From assembly GCF_009789075.1 (NCBI RefSeq), contig NZ_WNXQ01000001.1, forward strand, positions 124,001 to 188,000: a stretch of DNA of 64,000 bases, written 5' to 3'. The notes under the pieces are model-generated. The model had not been told where the DNA came from. It searched no databases and saw only the letters and a program-made list of their open reading frames with translations. Both the position numbers and the translations under genes were made by a program. Shown here in pieces: positions 1-8,180 of this stretch. Numbering within the stretch: the first letter of the stretch is position 1; each line of letters opens with the position of its first letter. The DNA comes from Pseudooceanicola pacificus. Its GTDB lineage: Bacteria; Pseudomonadota; Alphaproteobacteria; Rhodobacterales; Rhodobacteraceae.

Positions 1-2
1 AA

Positions 3-266
3 ACCCAACAAGAACAGGTTGGTGGATTTGTGAGCGAGCTAGTGCGTGCATCTGACAATGTCATTTTGAAACACAAAGTTGACACTTCAGGAGGCAATTC
101 CGGCTCGCCTCTAATGGGGGTTTCGACCGAAGGGAAATTGGTTGCATTTGGGATACACACCAACGCTGGCTGTATGGGCGGCGGGGGGTCTAACAACGCA
201 ACTGGCTTCAAACATCAGTCGCTATACAGCCACGTAAAGGCTAGAAACTTGGTCGGCAGAAGATAG
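3..266 (+). CDS. C-terminal part of a trypsin-like/V8-like serine protease (5' end outside window)
   Basis: The frame is open from the first base of the window, so this is the last 87 residues of a longer protein. The segment GGNSGSPL carries the nucleophile Ser of chymotrypsin-fold proteases, in the GNSGSP form typical of bacterial V8/glutamyl endopeptidase-like enzymes. It is followed by the GIHTNAG strand expected after the active site. The catalytic His and Asp would lie upstream and cannot be seen. The DNA is clearly AT-richer than everything after position 340 and uses A/T-ending codons, which suggests acquired DNA. A GTG at 30 could start translation, but it would leave no protease fold. 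Confidence 0.75.
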   Translation, partial: TQQEQVGGFVSELVRASDNVILKHKVDTSGGNSGSPLMGVSTEGKLVAFGIHTNAGCMGGGGSNNATGFKHQSLYSHVKARNLVGRR

Positions 267-340
267 CAATTAGACAGCGAGATAGGGACTGTAGTTACTA
301 AGTTTCGATCGAGGCATTCAGAGAATTGGCCACTGCCGCC

Positions 341-754
341 TCACCGCTCCCACCCCCGCCCGTCCTTCACCTCCGACCGCATCTTCTTCGCCTCCACCCG
401 CTTCCGCTTCTGGTTCGCCGAGACCTTCGTCGGCACCCGCCGCTTGGGCGCCACCAGCGCGCGTTTGACCAGGTCGGCCAGGCGCTCGCGGGCGATGTCG
501 CGGTTGCGGGCCTGGGAGCGTTCCTCGGACACCTGGATCACCAGCGCCCCGTCCCGCGTCCAGCGGCGACCCGCCAGGCGCTTCAGGCGGGCCTTCACGG
601 CGGGCGGCAGGGAGGGCGAGCGTTCCGCCTCGAATCGCAGCTCCACCGCCGTCGAGACCTTGTTCACGTTCTGACCGCCCGGCCCGCCCGAGCGGACGAA
701 CTGCTCGGTCAGCTCCCAGTCCTGGAGCGCGATCTGATCAGTGATGCGAAGCAT
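341..754 (-). CDS. arfB: Alternative ribosome-rescue factor ArfB (peptidyl-tRNA hydrolase, YaeJ)
   Basis: This 137-residue protein releases peptides from ribosomes stalled on mRNAs without a stop codon. The release-factor catalytic motif GGQ is present in RSGGPGGQNVNK near residue 22-33. The C-terminal tail is rich in Lys and Arg, as needed to enter the empty mRNA channel. The start is set at the ATG giving MLRITDQIALQ; the frame is open further upstream, but that extension is a Pro-rich low-complexity stretch unlike the family. Length matches ArfB rather than RF1/RF2. It lies downstream of the small RNA/ORF element and its terminator, so it probably has its own promoter. Confidence 0.93.
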   Translation of the reverse strand: MLRITDQIALQDWELTEQFVRSGGPGGQNVNKVSTAVELRFEAERSPSLPPAVKARLKRLAGRRWTRDGALVIQVSEERSQARNRDIARERLADLVKRALVAPKRRVPTKVSANQKRKRVEAKKMRSEVKDGRGWER

Positions 755-856
755 GGGCCCCTCCGGCGGCAATAGGCGGACGGGGCGGATACTCGCCCGA
801 TCCGGCGGATTTTCAAGGGGGAGAGGGGGTGGCGGTGCCATCACCGCCAATGGAAA

Positions 857-885
857 GGGCCGCCCAGTTTCGGAACGGGCGGCCC
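857..885 (-). terminator. Intrinsic terminator closing the micro-ORF element
   Basis: A 9-bp perfect G/C stem (GGGCCGCCC and its complement) encloses an 11-nt loop. It is followed on the minus strand by TTT. It ends transcripts coming from the micro-ORF region (and from yhhQ if they are co-transcribed) before arfB. Confidence 0.75.
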
Positions 886-910
886 CCTCGAGATAAGGAG
901 GTGGGGTCGG

Positions 911-964
911 TTAGGTACCCACCAATCCGGCTGTGAAACGCCCAAGGGCTGCCTTAGACGTCAT
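911..964 (-). CDS. Micro-ORF B (17 residues), overlapping micro-ORF A
   Basis: An ATG opens a 17-codon frame encoding MTSKAALGRFTAGLVGT. Its start lies inside the 3' end of micro-ORF A, with an 11-nt overlap. CGGAGG precedes it, but only 1 nt separates GGAGG from the ATG, too close for efficient independent initiation. Any expression would probably depend on translation of ORF A. The peptide is short, basic and moderately hydrophobic. I do not recognise it. It could equally be chance reading of a structured RNA. Confidence 0.3.
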   Translation of the reverse strand: MTSKAALGRFTAGLVGT

Positions 965-1010
965 ACCTCCGAACTGTTCCGACACCTCTCTCCAAAGTCC
1001 CAATAGACAC
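954..1010 (-). CDS. Micro-ORF A (18 residues) behind a perfect Shine-Dalgarno sequence
   Basis: A GTG start lies 5 nt after AGAAAGGAGGTG, the longest SD in the window, and opens an 18-codon frame, MSIGTLERGVGTVRRYDV. The SD-to-start spacing is near ideal. Codons such as ATT, ACT, TTG, AGA and GTT are rare in the neighbouring high-GC genes, so this is either slowly translated or under RNA-level constraint. The stop overlaps the start of ORF B (ATGACGTCTAA). No homology is recognised. It lies about 70 nt downstream of the yhhQ stop on the same strand. Confidence 0.42.
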   Translation of the reverse strand: MSIGTLERGVGTVRRYDV

Positions 1011-1081
1011 TAGAGCACCTCCTTTCTGAATGTTTCCGATACGGGAATCGTCTCACAGATTCGCCCGATCGCAAAACACTT

Positions 1082-1705
1082 TTACGCAGGTCTTGCGGTC
1101 AATTTTACGACAGCCACACGGAATGGTATCAAAGCGAGCAGAGCGAGCCCCAGCTTGACCATCCAGTCGGCCACGGCGAGCGACACCCAGAGCGGCGCGA
1201 CCGGCCCGGCGCCCAGCAGGGGCAGCATCTCTCCGGCCCATGAGACGTCATTGGCGGGGTCGATGAAGGTCAGCGCGCCCGAGAAGGCGACGGTGAAGAA
1301 GATCGCGGTGTCCAGCGACGATCCGACCAGGGTCGAGATCAGCGGCGCGCGCCACCAGGCGCCCGCGCGGAACCGGTCGAAGACCAGGATGTCCGACATC
1401 TGCGCCACGAGGAAGGCTAGGCCCGAGCCGATGGCGATGCGCAGGGTCACGAGGGGCCCGAACTCTCCCGTGATCTGGGTGCCGATCAGCGAGCAGATCA
1501 CCCCGACGACAAAGCCGGCGATGACCACCTTGCGGGCGGGACCGGCGCCGTAGACGCGGTTCATCACGTCGGTGACGAGGAAGGCAAAGGGATAGGTGAA
1601 GGCGCCCCAGGTCAGCCACTGGCCGAAAAGGAACTGGACGAGGATGTTCGAGGCCACGACGATGGCGGCCATCGCGGCAATGCCGGGAAGATGTGTGCGG
1701 TTCAT
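1082..1705 (-). CDS. yhhQ: Queuosine-precursor transporter YhhQ (VUT family)
   Basis: This 207-residue inner-membrane protein has about six hydrophobic segments. The VUT-family region FAFLVTDVMNRVYG is near residue 40-53, and the family's polar intramembrane residues are present (GTQITGEFGPLVTLRIAIGS). The family imports preQ0/preQ1 for queuosine modification of tRNA anticodons. The protein ends in a short polar tail. The start at 1705 gives the expected MNRTHLPG... leader before the first helix. The upstream sequence is GC-rich with no clear riboswitch. It is followed on the same strand by the micro-ORF element. Confidence 0.9.
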   Translation of the reverse strand: MNRTHLPGIAAMAAIVVASNILVQFLFGQWLTWGAFTYPFAFLVTDVMNRVYGAGPARKVVIAGFVVGVICSLIGTQITGEFGPLVTLRIAIGSGLAFLVAQMSDILVFDRFRAGAWWRAPLISTLVGSSLDTAIFFTVAFSGALTFIDPANDVSWAGEMLPLLGAGPVAPLWVSLAVADWMVKLGLALLALIPFRVAVVKLTARPA

Positions 1706-1768
1706 GATGATGCCCGTTTTTGCAAGGTAGCGGCGACTTGGCCCCCGGGATCCGGGAACGCGCGGTCC

Positions 1769-2662
1769 TTAGTGGGTTTGCCCCGGGTTGGCAAGGGGCA
1801 GGACATATTCCACGATCTCGGTCCGCTGGAACCATCTGAAATTGTCGTCGGACACCATCGTCAGGCGGATCGCCCCATCGGTGTCGCGCCAGGCGGCGAT
1901 GCCTTCGAGGTTGTCGAACTGGCGGTTGCGCGACACCAGCAGCACGGTTTCGCCCGTGGCCCGGCCCGCGTCGAGGGTGAAGGCCCGGATGCGGCTGCGA
2001 AACCCGATGCCGGTGAAGTCGCGTTCGAGCAGGTAGAGCCGGCCATCGGGGCCGAAATCCGCGCCGACGGGCAGGAAGGGACCGCGCCGGGGGATGGTGA
2101 AGACCTGCCGCCAGCGCCCGTTATAGCGCCAGACCGGAAAGGGCCGTGTCAGCGCGCCGGAGCGTTCCGGCAGGGTGTAGAGACGGCCGCGCGGGTCGAT
2201 GGCCAGCGCCTCCATCCCGGAATTGGTCTGCAGCGCATCGGCAAAGGGGGGCTGCGGCAGCGGCTGCGGGTGCAGGCCCCGCGCATCGTAGCGCCAGACG
2301 CGGTGCCGGCCTTCGAAGGAGACGAAGAGGCGGCCGTGGCGATCCCGGGCCAGCCCCTCGGCATCGGTCATCGGGCCGCTCAGCGCCTGCCCGTCCGGCC
2401 CGGTGAGGATCACGCCATCGGTGACGGACACGCCCGTCAGCCTGCCGCCCTTGCGCGTCAGGGCACCGCGGAACAGCCGGCCCCGGTCCGACAGGGCGAC
2501 AAAGCTGCCGCCGTCGTCCGACAGGTCCAGCCCCGACAGCCCGCCGACCCCCTCCAGGCGTGACCTGACCGTGACGCTGCCCGCGAACTGCGCCGTTTCG
2601 GCGGCGCAGGTGGTGGCGAGGAGCAGCGCCGCGATCAGCGCGACTGCAGGACCTGCACGCAT
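1769..2662 (-). CDS. Esterase-like activity of phytase family protein (secreted)
   Basis: This 297-residue protein has a signal peptide ([20 protein letters not shown]) followed by a beta-propeller-like domain. Repeated segments such as [29 protein letters not shown] and DNLEGIAAW match the phytase-like (PF13449) family, which has reported phosphoesterase/esterase activity but no firm physiological substrate. It is likely periplasmic. Its start overlaps the end of mepA by 28 nt, so the two are probably translated from one mRNA with the MFS gene upstream. The family call is firm; the substrate is unknown. Confidence 0.82.
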   Translation of the reverse strand: MRAGPAVALIAALLLATTCAAETAQFAGSVTVRSRLEGVGGLSGLDLSDDGGSFVALSDRGRLFRGALTRKGGRLTGVSVTDGVILTGPDGQALSGPMTDAEGLARDRHGRLFVSFEGRHRVWRYDARGLHPQPLPQPPFADALQTNSGMEALAIDPRGRLYTLPERSGALTRPFPVWRYNGRWRQVFTIPRRGPFLPVGADFGPDGRLYLLERDFTGIGFRSRIRAFTLDAGRATGETVLLVSRNRQFDNLEGIAAWRDTDGAIRLTMVSDDNFRWFQRTEIVEYVLPLANPGQTH

Positions 2663-3558
2663 TGATTGGGCAGATCGGCCAGCGTCAGCTCACGCTTGGG
2701 TTTGGGCTTGGGCGCGTTCGGGTCCGGCGGCGGCGGGTTCAGGATGTTGCGCACCCACTGCCTGGCCTCTTCGCAGCCGTCGCCCGGCGGGGGCGCCGCC
2801 TGGTTCACGCAGCCGCTCATGCCCGGGGGGCAGGTCAGCCGCACGTGGAAATGATAGTGATGCCCGTACCAGGGCCGGATCTTGCGCAGCCACGACCGGT
2901 CTCCGGTGGCGGTTTCGCAGAGCTTCACCTTGCCGCCCGGGAACAGGAAGATACGGGCCACGCGCGGATCCGAGGCGGCGGCCTTCAGCAGCGCCTCGTG
3001 CTGGGGCGTCCAGTTGCCGTTGGTATAGGCCCCGTTCGACCGCCGCAGCGAGATCGACGAGATGCTTTCGCGCTGCGCCGCCGAAAGGTTCAGGCTCTTC
3101 GGCGGCAGCATCCAGATGTCGGCATCCAGCCCCATCTGATGCGAGGCATGGCCGGTCAGCATCGGCCCGCCGCGCGGCTGCGAGATGTCGCCGACGTAAA
3201 GGCCCGACCAGCCGGGCAGTTGCGCCGCCTTGCGCGAAAGGTCCTGGATATAGTCGATGGTTTCGGGGTGGCCCCAGTTGCGATTGCGCGACAGGCGCAT
3301 CGCCTGCCATGTGGGCCCCGTTTCGGGCAGTTGCACCGCGCCGGCCACGCAGCCCTTGGCGTAAGAGCCGTAGGGCGCCGGGCTCATCGCCGCAAAGCTT
3401 TTCTGCGCGCCGAACAGCTGCTTGGCCGCCACGCCCCGCATCGAGGCCGGGATTTCCTGCTGGGTCGAAATGGCGTTTTCGGTTTCGCCACCGTCGTTGC
3501 CGCCACCGCAGCCGGTCAGGGCCAGCGCCAGCGCTGCTGCTATCAGGATGCGGGCCAT
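2635..3558 (-). CDS. mepA: Penicillin-insensitive murein endopeptidase MepA (lipoprotein form)
   Basis: This 307-residue protein begins with a lipoprotein signal ending LALTGC (lipid-modified Cys17), so it should sit in the outer or inner membrane facing the periplasm. The metallopeptidase core has [14 protein letters not shown] (His and Asp Zn ligands) and [11 protein letters not shown] near residue 210-220, the LAS-family His pair. The enzyme cuts D-Ala-mDAP cross-links in peptidoglycan. Several Cys residues after the core (CPPGMSGC) suggest disulfides. The gene overlaps the MFS gene before it by 16 nt and the phytase-like gene after it by 28 nt. Confidence 0.93.
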   Translation of the reverse strand: MARILIAAALALALTGCGGGNDGGETENAISTQQEIPASMRGVAAKQLFGAQKSFAAMSPAPYGSYAKGCVAGAVQLPETGPTWQAMRLSRNRNWGHPETIDYIQDLSRKAAQLPGWSGLYVGDISQPRGGPMLTGHASHQMGLDADIWMLPPKSLNLSAAQRESISSISLRRSNGAYTNGNWTPQHEALLKAAASDPRVARIFLFPGGKVKLCETATGDRSWLRKIRPWYGHHYHFHVRLTCPPGMSGCVNQAAPPPGDGCEEARQWVRNILNPPPPDPNAPKPKPKRELTLADLPNQCVQVLQSR

Positions 3559-4907
3559 GCTGCTGCCTCTTTCTCCGCCCCCCGGGCGGTTCCGCCTTCT
3601 GGGTCAACCCAGCGTAGCAGAATCAGGCCCAAAAGAAAGAGAAGGATCAGCGGCGAGACGCCAAGTTGCTGACTGCCGCTGATCGCCGTGGCCACCCCGA
3701 TCAGCGTGGGCGCCAGGAACGAGGTCGCCTTGCCCGCCAGCGCGTAAAGGCCAAATGCCTCGGTCATCCTTTCGGGATTGGCCTGGCGCACCATCATGGT
3801 GCGGCTGGCCGACTGGATCACCCCGCCGGCCGCGCCGATCAGTGCGCCCATGACATAGAACAGGATGTCCGGCAGCTTGGACCCGGGCGCCAGGGCGATC
3901 CCGTAGACACTGTCGCGCGAGATCAGGACGATGGAGATCGCCACGAAGGTCAGGACCAGGATGCAGGCCTGGATCACCGGCCTGGGGCCAAAGGCCACGT
4001 CGGCCTTGCCGCCCAGCCAGGCAAAGACCGCGCCGGTGACGATGGCCAGGATACCGAAGACGCCGATATCCACCACCGACCAGCCCAGCACGCCCGAGGC
4101 ATAGATGCCGCCGAACACATACATCCCGTTCAGCGCGTCGCGGTAGAACATCGACGAGCCGAGATAGGCAAAGAGCGAGGGCGTCGCCGGCAGGCCGCGC
4201 AATGTGGCGACCAGCCCCGACAGCGCCGCGCGGGTTGCACCACGCAGCACGACCGGCGGCTTGGGATCGCGGACATAGAGGAAGAAGGGGATCATGAAGA
4301 CCGCGTACCAGATCGCCGTCAGCGGCCCGACGGCGCGGGTGCCCTCGCGCGTGGCCGGGTCGAGGCCCAGGATCGGCTCGATCCCGATCAGGGTGCGCCC
4401 GGTGGTGGCATTCTCGGCCAGCAGGGTCAGCATCAGCACCAGCGCGATCAGCCCGCCGACATAGCCAAAGGCCCAGCCGTTGCCGGAAATCCGGCCGATC
4501 TCTTCACGGGTGCCCAGATCGGGCAGCATGGAATTGGTGAAGATCGTCGCGAATTCCATCCCGATCAGCCCGATGGCAAAGAAGAAAAGCGTCCAGACCA
4601 GGTGGAAATCGCCCGGCGCGGCCCACCACAGGGCGTAGGATCCCACGACATACATGGCCGAGAACAGCCATATCCAGCGGATGCGGTGGCCCGACACATC
4701 GGAAATCGCGCCCAGGATCGGGGCCAGCAGCGCGATGCAGATGCCCGCCGCCCCGATGCCAAAGCCCCAGACCGCCTGGGCCTGCGCCCCGTCGCCGATC
4801 AGCTCCTTGACATAGGGGGCAAAGATGAAGGTGAGCAGCAGGGTATTGTACGGCTGGCTGGCCCAGTCAAAGAAGAACCATCCCCAGATGCGTTTGCGTA
4901 CCGACAT
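3543..4907 (-). CDS. MFS transporter, UMF1/Atg22-like family
   Basis: This 454-residue integral membrane protein has about 12 transmembrane segments. The N-terminus WGWFFFDWASQPYNTLLLTFIF is the signature of UMF1/Atg22-like permeases (amino-acid or sugar efflux in fungi; poorly defined in bacteria). The middle segment MFYRDALNGMYVFGG is also typical. It is the first gene of a three-gene minus-strand overlap chain with mepA and the phytase-like gene. A link to recycling cell-wall fragments is plausible from this context but not shown. The substrate cannot be told from sequence. Confidence 0.88.
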   Translation of the reverse strand: MSVRKRIWGWFFFDWASQPYNTLLLTFIFAPYVKELIGDGAQAQAVWGFGIGAAGICIALLAPILGAISDVSGHRIRWIWLFSAMYVVGSYALWWAAPGDFHLVWTLFFFAIGLIGMEFATIFTNSMLPDLGTREEIGRISGNGWAFGYVGGLIALVLMLTLLAENATTGRTLIGIEPILGLDPATREGTRAVGPLTAIWYAVFMIPFFLYVRDPKPPVVLRGATRAALSGLVATLRGLPATPSLFAYLGSSMFYRDALNGMYVFGGIYASGVLGWSVVDIGVFGILAIVTGAVFAWLGGKADVAFGPRPVIQACILVLTFVAISIVLISRDSVYGIALAPGSKLPDILFYVMGALIGAAGGVIQSASRTMMVRQANPERMTEAFGLYALAGKATSFLAPTLIGVATAISGSQQLGVSPLILLFLLGLILLRWVDPEGGTARGAEKEAAAWPAS

Positions 4908-5057
4908 GCGCCGCCTCTCCCTGCCAAGGTTGCGCGGATAAGACCCGGGTTGCCCGCCGCTGGCAAGACCAGCTTTGCCGCGCCCCCGTCTTTGCCCCGG
5001 GGCCGGTCATTGCGCTGCAACTGTCCTCGCCGCGTGCCCGTCCCTGCCCCGCGCCGG

Positions 5058-5600
5058 TCAGACGGCTTCGGGCGGCCAGGGGCGCTTTGCCTCGGCCTCG
5101 GCCCAGGCGGCGATCCAGCCGGGCAGATGCGGCCGGTTGGCATGGATCGACTCGGAATCGAGCAGGGGGATCACCTCCTCTTCGAGGGGCACCATCTTTC
5201 CGTTGCGCACGATGGCCGCGCGGAACACCCCCTGCCCGGCACAGTCATCCCCCACCCACAGGGACTGGTCGAAATAGATGAACCGGCTGTCCCAGCCGGC
5301 GATGCGGGTCCGCTGCTCGACCAGCTGGAACCCGGTGATCCGGCGGCGATAGCGGATGCAGGACCCGGCGATGGTAAGGTAAAGTCCGTTCTTCTTGAAC
5401 GTCTGGAATGCCCCGGTGCGATAGGCAAAGGGAATGCGCCCCAGGTCGTAGATCGTCAGGGTCAGCCCGTTGTTCAGCTCGGCGAACATGTCCAGGTCCC
5501 AGGGCAGGATCCGGTGGCGCGAGACATGGGTGCCCCAGGGATCGAGCGCCTGCTTGCGCCACCGCGCCAGCTGCAATGTCATGCGAAGGAACGGGTACAT
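5058..5600 (-). CDS. Hotdog-fold acyl-CoA thioesterase (4HBT-like)
   Basis: This 180-residue protein has the hotdog-fold pattern of the 4HBT_2 group: WDLDMFAELNNGLTLTIYDLGRIPF carries the characteristic Asp and Asn, followed by beta strands rich in aromatic residues. The start is set at the ATG encoding MYPFLRMT because GGAGGT lies 5 nt upstream; a longer open frame without an SD is ignored. Members hydrolyse acyl-CoA thioesters, but the chain length is not predictable. The C-terminus SIHANRPHLPGWIAAWAEAE matches close relatives in this order. It stands alone, divergent from the YggT gene. Confidence 0.82.
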   Translation of the reverse strand: MYPFLRMTLQLARWRKQALDPWGTHVSRHRILPWDLDMFAELNNGLTLTIYDLGRIPFAYRTGAFQTFKKNGLYLTIAGSCIRYRRRITGFQLVEQRTRIAGWDSRFIYFDQSLWVGDDCAGQGVFRAAIVRNGKMVPLEEEVIPLLDSESIHANRPHLPGWIAAWAEAEAKRPWPPEAV

Positions 5601-5730
5601 CGGCACCTCCAGGTTTCGCGGGCACCGTTGCCGCACCGCGGCGCCGCGTCAACCGCGACCTCGCGTCGTACTTGCCTCGCGCGGCCGCATTGCCTACCTC
5701 TGTCACGCAGCCGCGAAGGAGACCGCACCC

Positions 5731-6018
5731 GTGCAATCGCTTTTCCAGATCCTCATGCTGATCCTCGACGTCGTGTGGTTCTTCATCATCGTCCACATAA
5801 TCATGAGCTGGCTGATCAATTTCGAGGTGCTGAACCTGCGTCAGCAGTTCGTCGCGCAGATCTGGTACGGGCTGAACCGCATCGTGGAACCGATCTACCG
5901 CCCGGTGCGCCGCATCCTGCCGTCGATGTCGGGCATCGACCTGGCCCCGCTGGTGGTGCTGATCGGCATCTACGCGCTGCGCATCATCCTGGCCAACAAC
6001 GTCGCGTTTTTCGTCTGA
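5731..6018 (+). CDS. YggT family membrane protein
   Basis: This 95-residue protein has two hydrophobic hairpins: residues 5-25 and the helix after PSMSGIDLAPLVVLIGIYALRIIL. The inter-helix segment VEPIYRPVRRILPSMSGIDLAP is the conserved YggT/CCB3 signature. A GTG start at 5731 is preceded by AAGGAG with 9-nt spacing. Bacterial YggT proteins are inner-membrane proteins implicated in osmotic tolerance and, in plastid homologues, haem attachment to cytochrome; the molecular role here is open. It is followed by recQ after about 90 nt on the same strand. Confidence 0.9.
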   Translation: MQSLFQILMLILDVVWFFIIVHIIMSWLINFEVLNLRQQFVAQIWYGLNRIVEPIYRPVRRILPSMSGIDLAPLVVLIGIYALRIILANNVAFFV

Positions 6019-6109
6019 CCGGGGGCCCTGCGGCCCGGCCTGACCTTGTTTACCGAATCTCGTTATGGGACAGTCCCACCGAGAGCGGATTAACCAAGAA
6101 ACAGGCCCG

Positions 6110-8152
6110 ATGCAGGACGCTGCCCCCCTTCTGCGCGAGATTTTCGGATTCGACGCGTTTCGGCCCGGACAGGCCGAAATCGTGGATGCCGTGGCACAGG
6201 GCCGCGACACCCTGGCGATCATGCCGACCGGCGGGGGCAAGTCGCTCTGCTATCAGCTGCCCGCGCTGATGGACGACGGGGTGACGGTTGTCATCTCTCC
6301 GCTCATCGCGCTGATGCGGGACCAGGTCCGCGCCCTGCGCGAAGCGGGGGTCGAAGCCGGGGCGCTGACCTCGGGCAACACGCCGGAAGAGACGGATGCC
6401 GTCTGGGCCGCCATCGAGGACGGCCGGCTGAAACTGCTCTACCTCGCGCCCGAGCGGCTCGCCTCGGAGGGCACGGTGCGGATGCTGCGCCGGATCGGCG
6501 TGACCCGCATCGCGGTGGACGAGGCGCATTGCGTCAGCCAGTGGGGCCATGATTTCCGCCCCGATTACCTGCGCATCGGCCAGCTGCGCGACGCGCTGGA
6601 CGTGCCGGTCGCCGCCTTCACCGCGACGGCCGATGCCGAAACCCGGGACGAAATCGTCACCCGCCTGTTCCGCGGGGTGCAGCCGGAAACCTTCCTGCGC
6701 GGGTTCGACAGGCCGAACATCCACCTGGCGTTTGGCGCCAAGGACAGCCCGCGCCGCCAGATCCTCGACTTCGCCGCCGCGCGGCGCGGCCGGTCGGGCA
6801 TCGTCTACTGTGGCACCCGCGCCAAGACCGAGACCCTGGCCCAGGCCCTGCGCGAGGACGGACACAGTGCGATCCACTACCACGGCGGCATGGACCCCGA
6901 GGACCGGCGCATCGCCGAGGCCCGCTTTTCGCGTGAGGACGGGCTGATCGTGGTCGCCACCGTCGCCTTCGGCATGGGGGTCGACAAGCCCGATATCCGC
7001 TGGGTCGCCCATGCCGACCTGCCGAAATCCATCGAGGCCTATTACCAGGAGATCGGCCGCGCCGGGCGCGATGGCGCCCCGGCCGAGACGCTGACCCTCT
7101 TCGGCCCCGAGGACATCCGCCTGCGCCGCAGCCAGATCGACGAGGGGCTGGCCCCGCCCGAACGCCGCGCCGCCGACCACGCCCGACTGAACGCCCTGCT
7201 GGGCCTGGCCGAGGCGCTGGAATGCCGCCGCGCCCGCCTGCTGCGCTATTTCGGCGAGACCGAGGTGACCTGCGGCAACTGCGACCTCTGCGATACCCCG
7301 GTCGAGACCTTCGACGCGACCGAGGCGGTGCGCAAGGCGCTCTCGGCCATCCTGCGGACCGAGGAATGGTTCGGCGCGGGGCATCTGACCGACATCCTGA
7401 CCGGCACCACCACCGACAAGATCACCCAGCGGCGGCACGACCAGCTGCCGACCTTTGGCGTGGGGCAGGAGTTCAACCGGCGGCAATGGTCCGCGATCTT
7501 CCGCCAGATGCTGGGGCATGACCTCGTGCGCCCCAATCCCGACCGCCACGGCGCGCTGACCATGACCGAGGCCGCCCGCCCGATCCTGCGGGGCGAGGAC
7601 ACGATCCTGATGCGCAAGGACAGCCTGGCCGCCGGCAAGGACCGCCGCCCCGCCGTCAAGACGCTGGTGAGCGAGGAGGACGAGCCGCTGCTGTCCGCCC
7701 TCAAGGCCAAGCGCCGCGCCCTGGCCGAGGCGGCGAAGGTGCCCGCCTATGTCATCTTCCCCGACCGCACGCTGATCGAGATCGCCGAGACCCGCCCCCG
7801 GACGCTGGACGAAATGGCCCGCGTCAACGGTGTCGGCGCCAAGAAGCTGGACCGCTACGGCGCCGATTTCCTGCAGGTCGTGTCGGGCGAGGCCGAAGCC
7901 CTGCATCCCACCCGGCGCAAGCTGGCCGGGCGCGAGGCCGGAACGCTCTATGACAGGCTGATGGAGGCGCAGACCCGGCTGGCACGGGGCGAGGACGGGA
8001 TCGCCAAGCCGATGTCCTGTTCTGCCTCGCAGATCGCCAAGGTGGCCGAAAGCCGCCCCGGCAATGCCGCCGCGCTGGAACGCCTGCTGGGCGACAAGCG
8101 GACGGAACGTTTCGGCGCGGCCTTTCTGGACGTTCTGCAGTCCGACAGCTAG
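6110..8152 (+). CDS. recQ: ATP-dependent DNA helicase RecQ
   Basis: This 680-residue superfamily-2 helicase unwinds DNA 3'-5' in RecF-pathway recombination. Visible motifs are the Walker A GGGKSLCYQLPA, the DEAH box in VDEAHCVSQWGHDFRP, motif VI region YYQEIGRAGRDG, and the Zn-binding Cys cluster CRRARLLRYFGETEVTCGNCDLC. A winged-helix region follows, then an HRDC domain near residues 545-605. Further C-terminal sequence (ASQIAKVAESRPGNAAALERLLG) looks like a second HRDC-like unit. The start at MQDAAPLLREIF is chosen over an in-frame ATG 45 nt upstream that adds a non-conserved leader. recO, its pathway partner, is also in this window. Confidence 0.96.
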   Translation: MQDAAPLLREIFGFDAFRPGQAEIVDAVAQGRDTLAIMPTGGGKSLCYQLPALMDDGVTVVISPLIALMRDQVRALREAGVEAGALTSGNTPEETDAVWAAIEDGRLKLLYLAPERLASEGTVRMLRRIGVTRIAVDEAHCVSQWGHDFRPDYLRIGQLRDALDVPVAAFTATADAETRDEIVTRLFRGVQPETFLRGFDRPNIHLAFGAKDSPRRQILDFAAARRGRSGIVYCGTRAKTETLAQALREDGHSAIHYHGGMDPEDRRIAEARFSREDGLIVVATVAFGMGVDKPDIRWVAHADLPKSIEAYYQEIGRAGRDGAPAETLTLFGPEDIRLRRSQIDEGLAPPERRAADHARLNALLGLAEALECRRARLLRYFGETEVTCGNCDLCDTPVETFDATEAVRKALSAILRTEEWFGAGHLTDILTGTTTDKITQRRHDQLPTFGVGQEFNRRQWSAIFRQMLGHDLVRPNPDRHGALTMTEAARPILRGEDTILMRKDSLAAGKDRRPAVKTLVSEEDEPLLSALKAKRRALAEAAKVPAYVIFPDRTLIEIAETRPRTLDEMARVNGVGAKKLDRYGADFLQVVSGEAEALHPTRRKLAGREAGTLYDRLMEAQTRLARGEDGIAKPMSCSASQIAKVAESRPGNAAALERLLGDKRTERFGAAFLDVLQSDS

Positions 8153-8180
8153 ATCGTGGTCCGCAACGAAAGGGGCCTTG

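Larger units (their letters stand above)
857..1030 (-). ncRNA. Structured leader-like RNA with extreme SD, internal anti-SD and terminator
   Basis: Read on the minus strand, the element begins with AGAAAGGAGGTGCTC (1027-1013), whose first 12 nt are a perfect complement of a typical alphaproteobacterial 16S rRNA 3' end. About 110 nt downstream lies CACCTCCTTA (903-894), a copy of the anti-SD itself, which can pair with the SD over 9 bp. The terminator hairpin at 885-857 follows. Between them are two overlapping micro-ORFs. Third positions here are not G/C-biased, unlike every neighbouring gene, which suggests constraint on the RNA rather than on ordinary codon use. The function is unknown. A ribosome-sensing or ribosome-sequestering RNA is my inference. 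Confidence 0.5.

Noticed and set aside
1016..1027. CACCTCCTTTCT on the plus strand, like the end of a 16S rRNA gene
   Set aside because: No other 16S sequence is nearby; it is the complement of the SD of micro-ORF A.
1706..1768. Possible preQ1 riboswitch upstream of yhhQ
   Set aside because: A CAAAAACGGGC tail and a CCCGG stem are present, but they cannot be arranged into the preQ1-I or preQ1-II fold.
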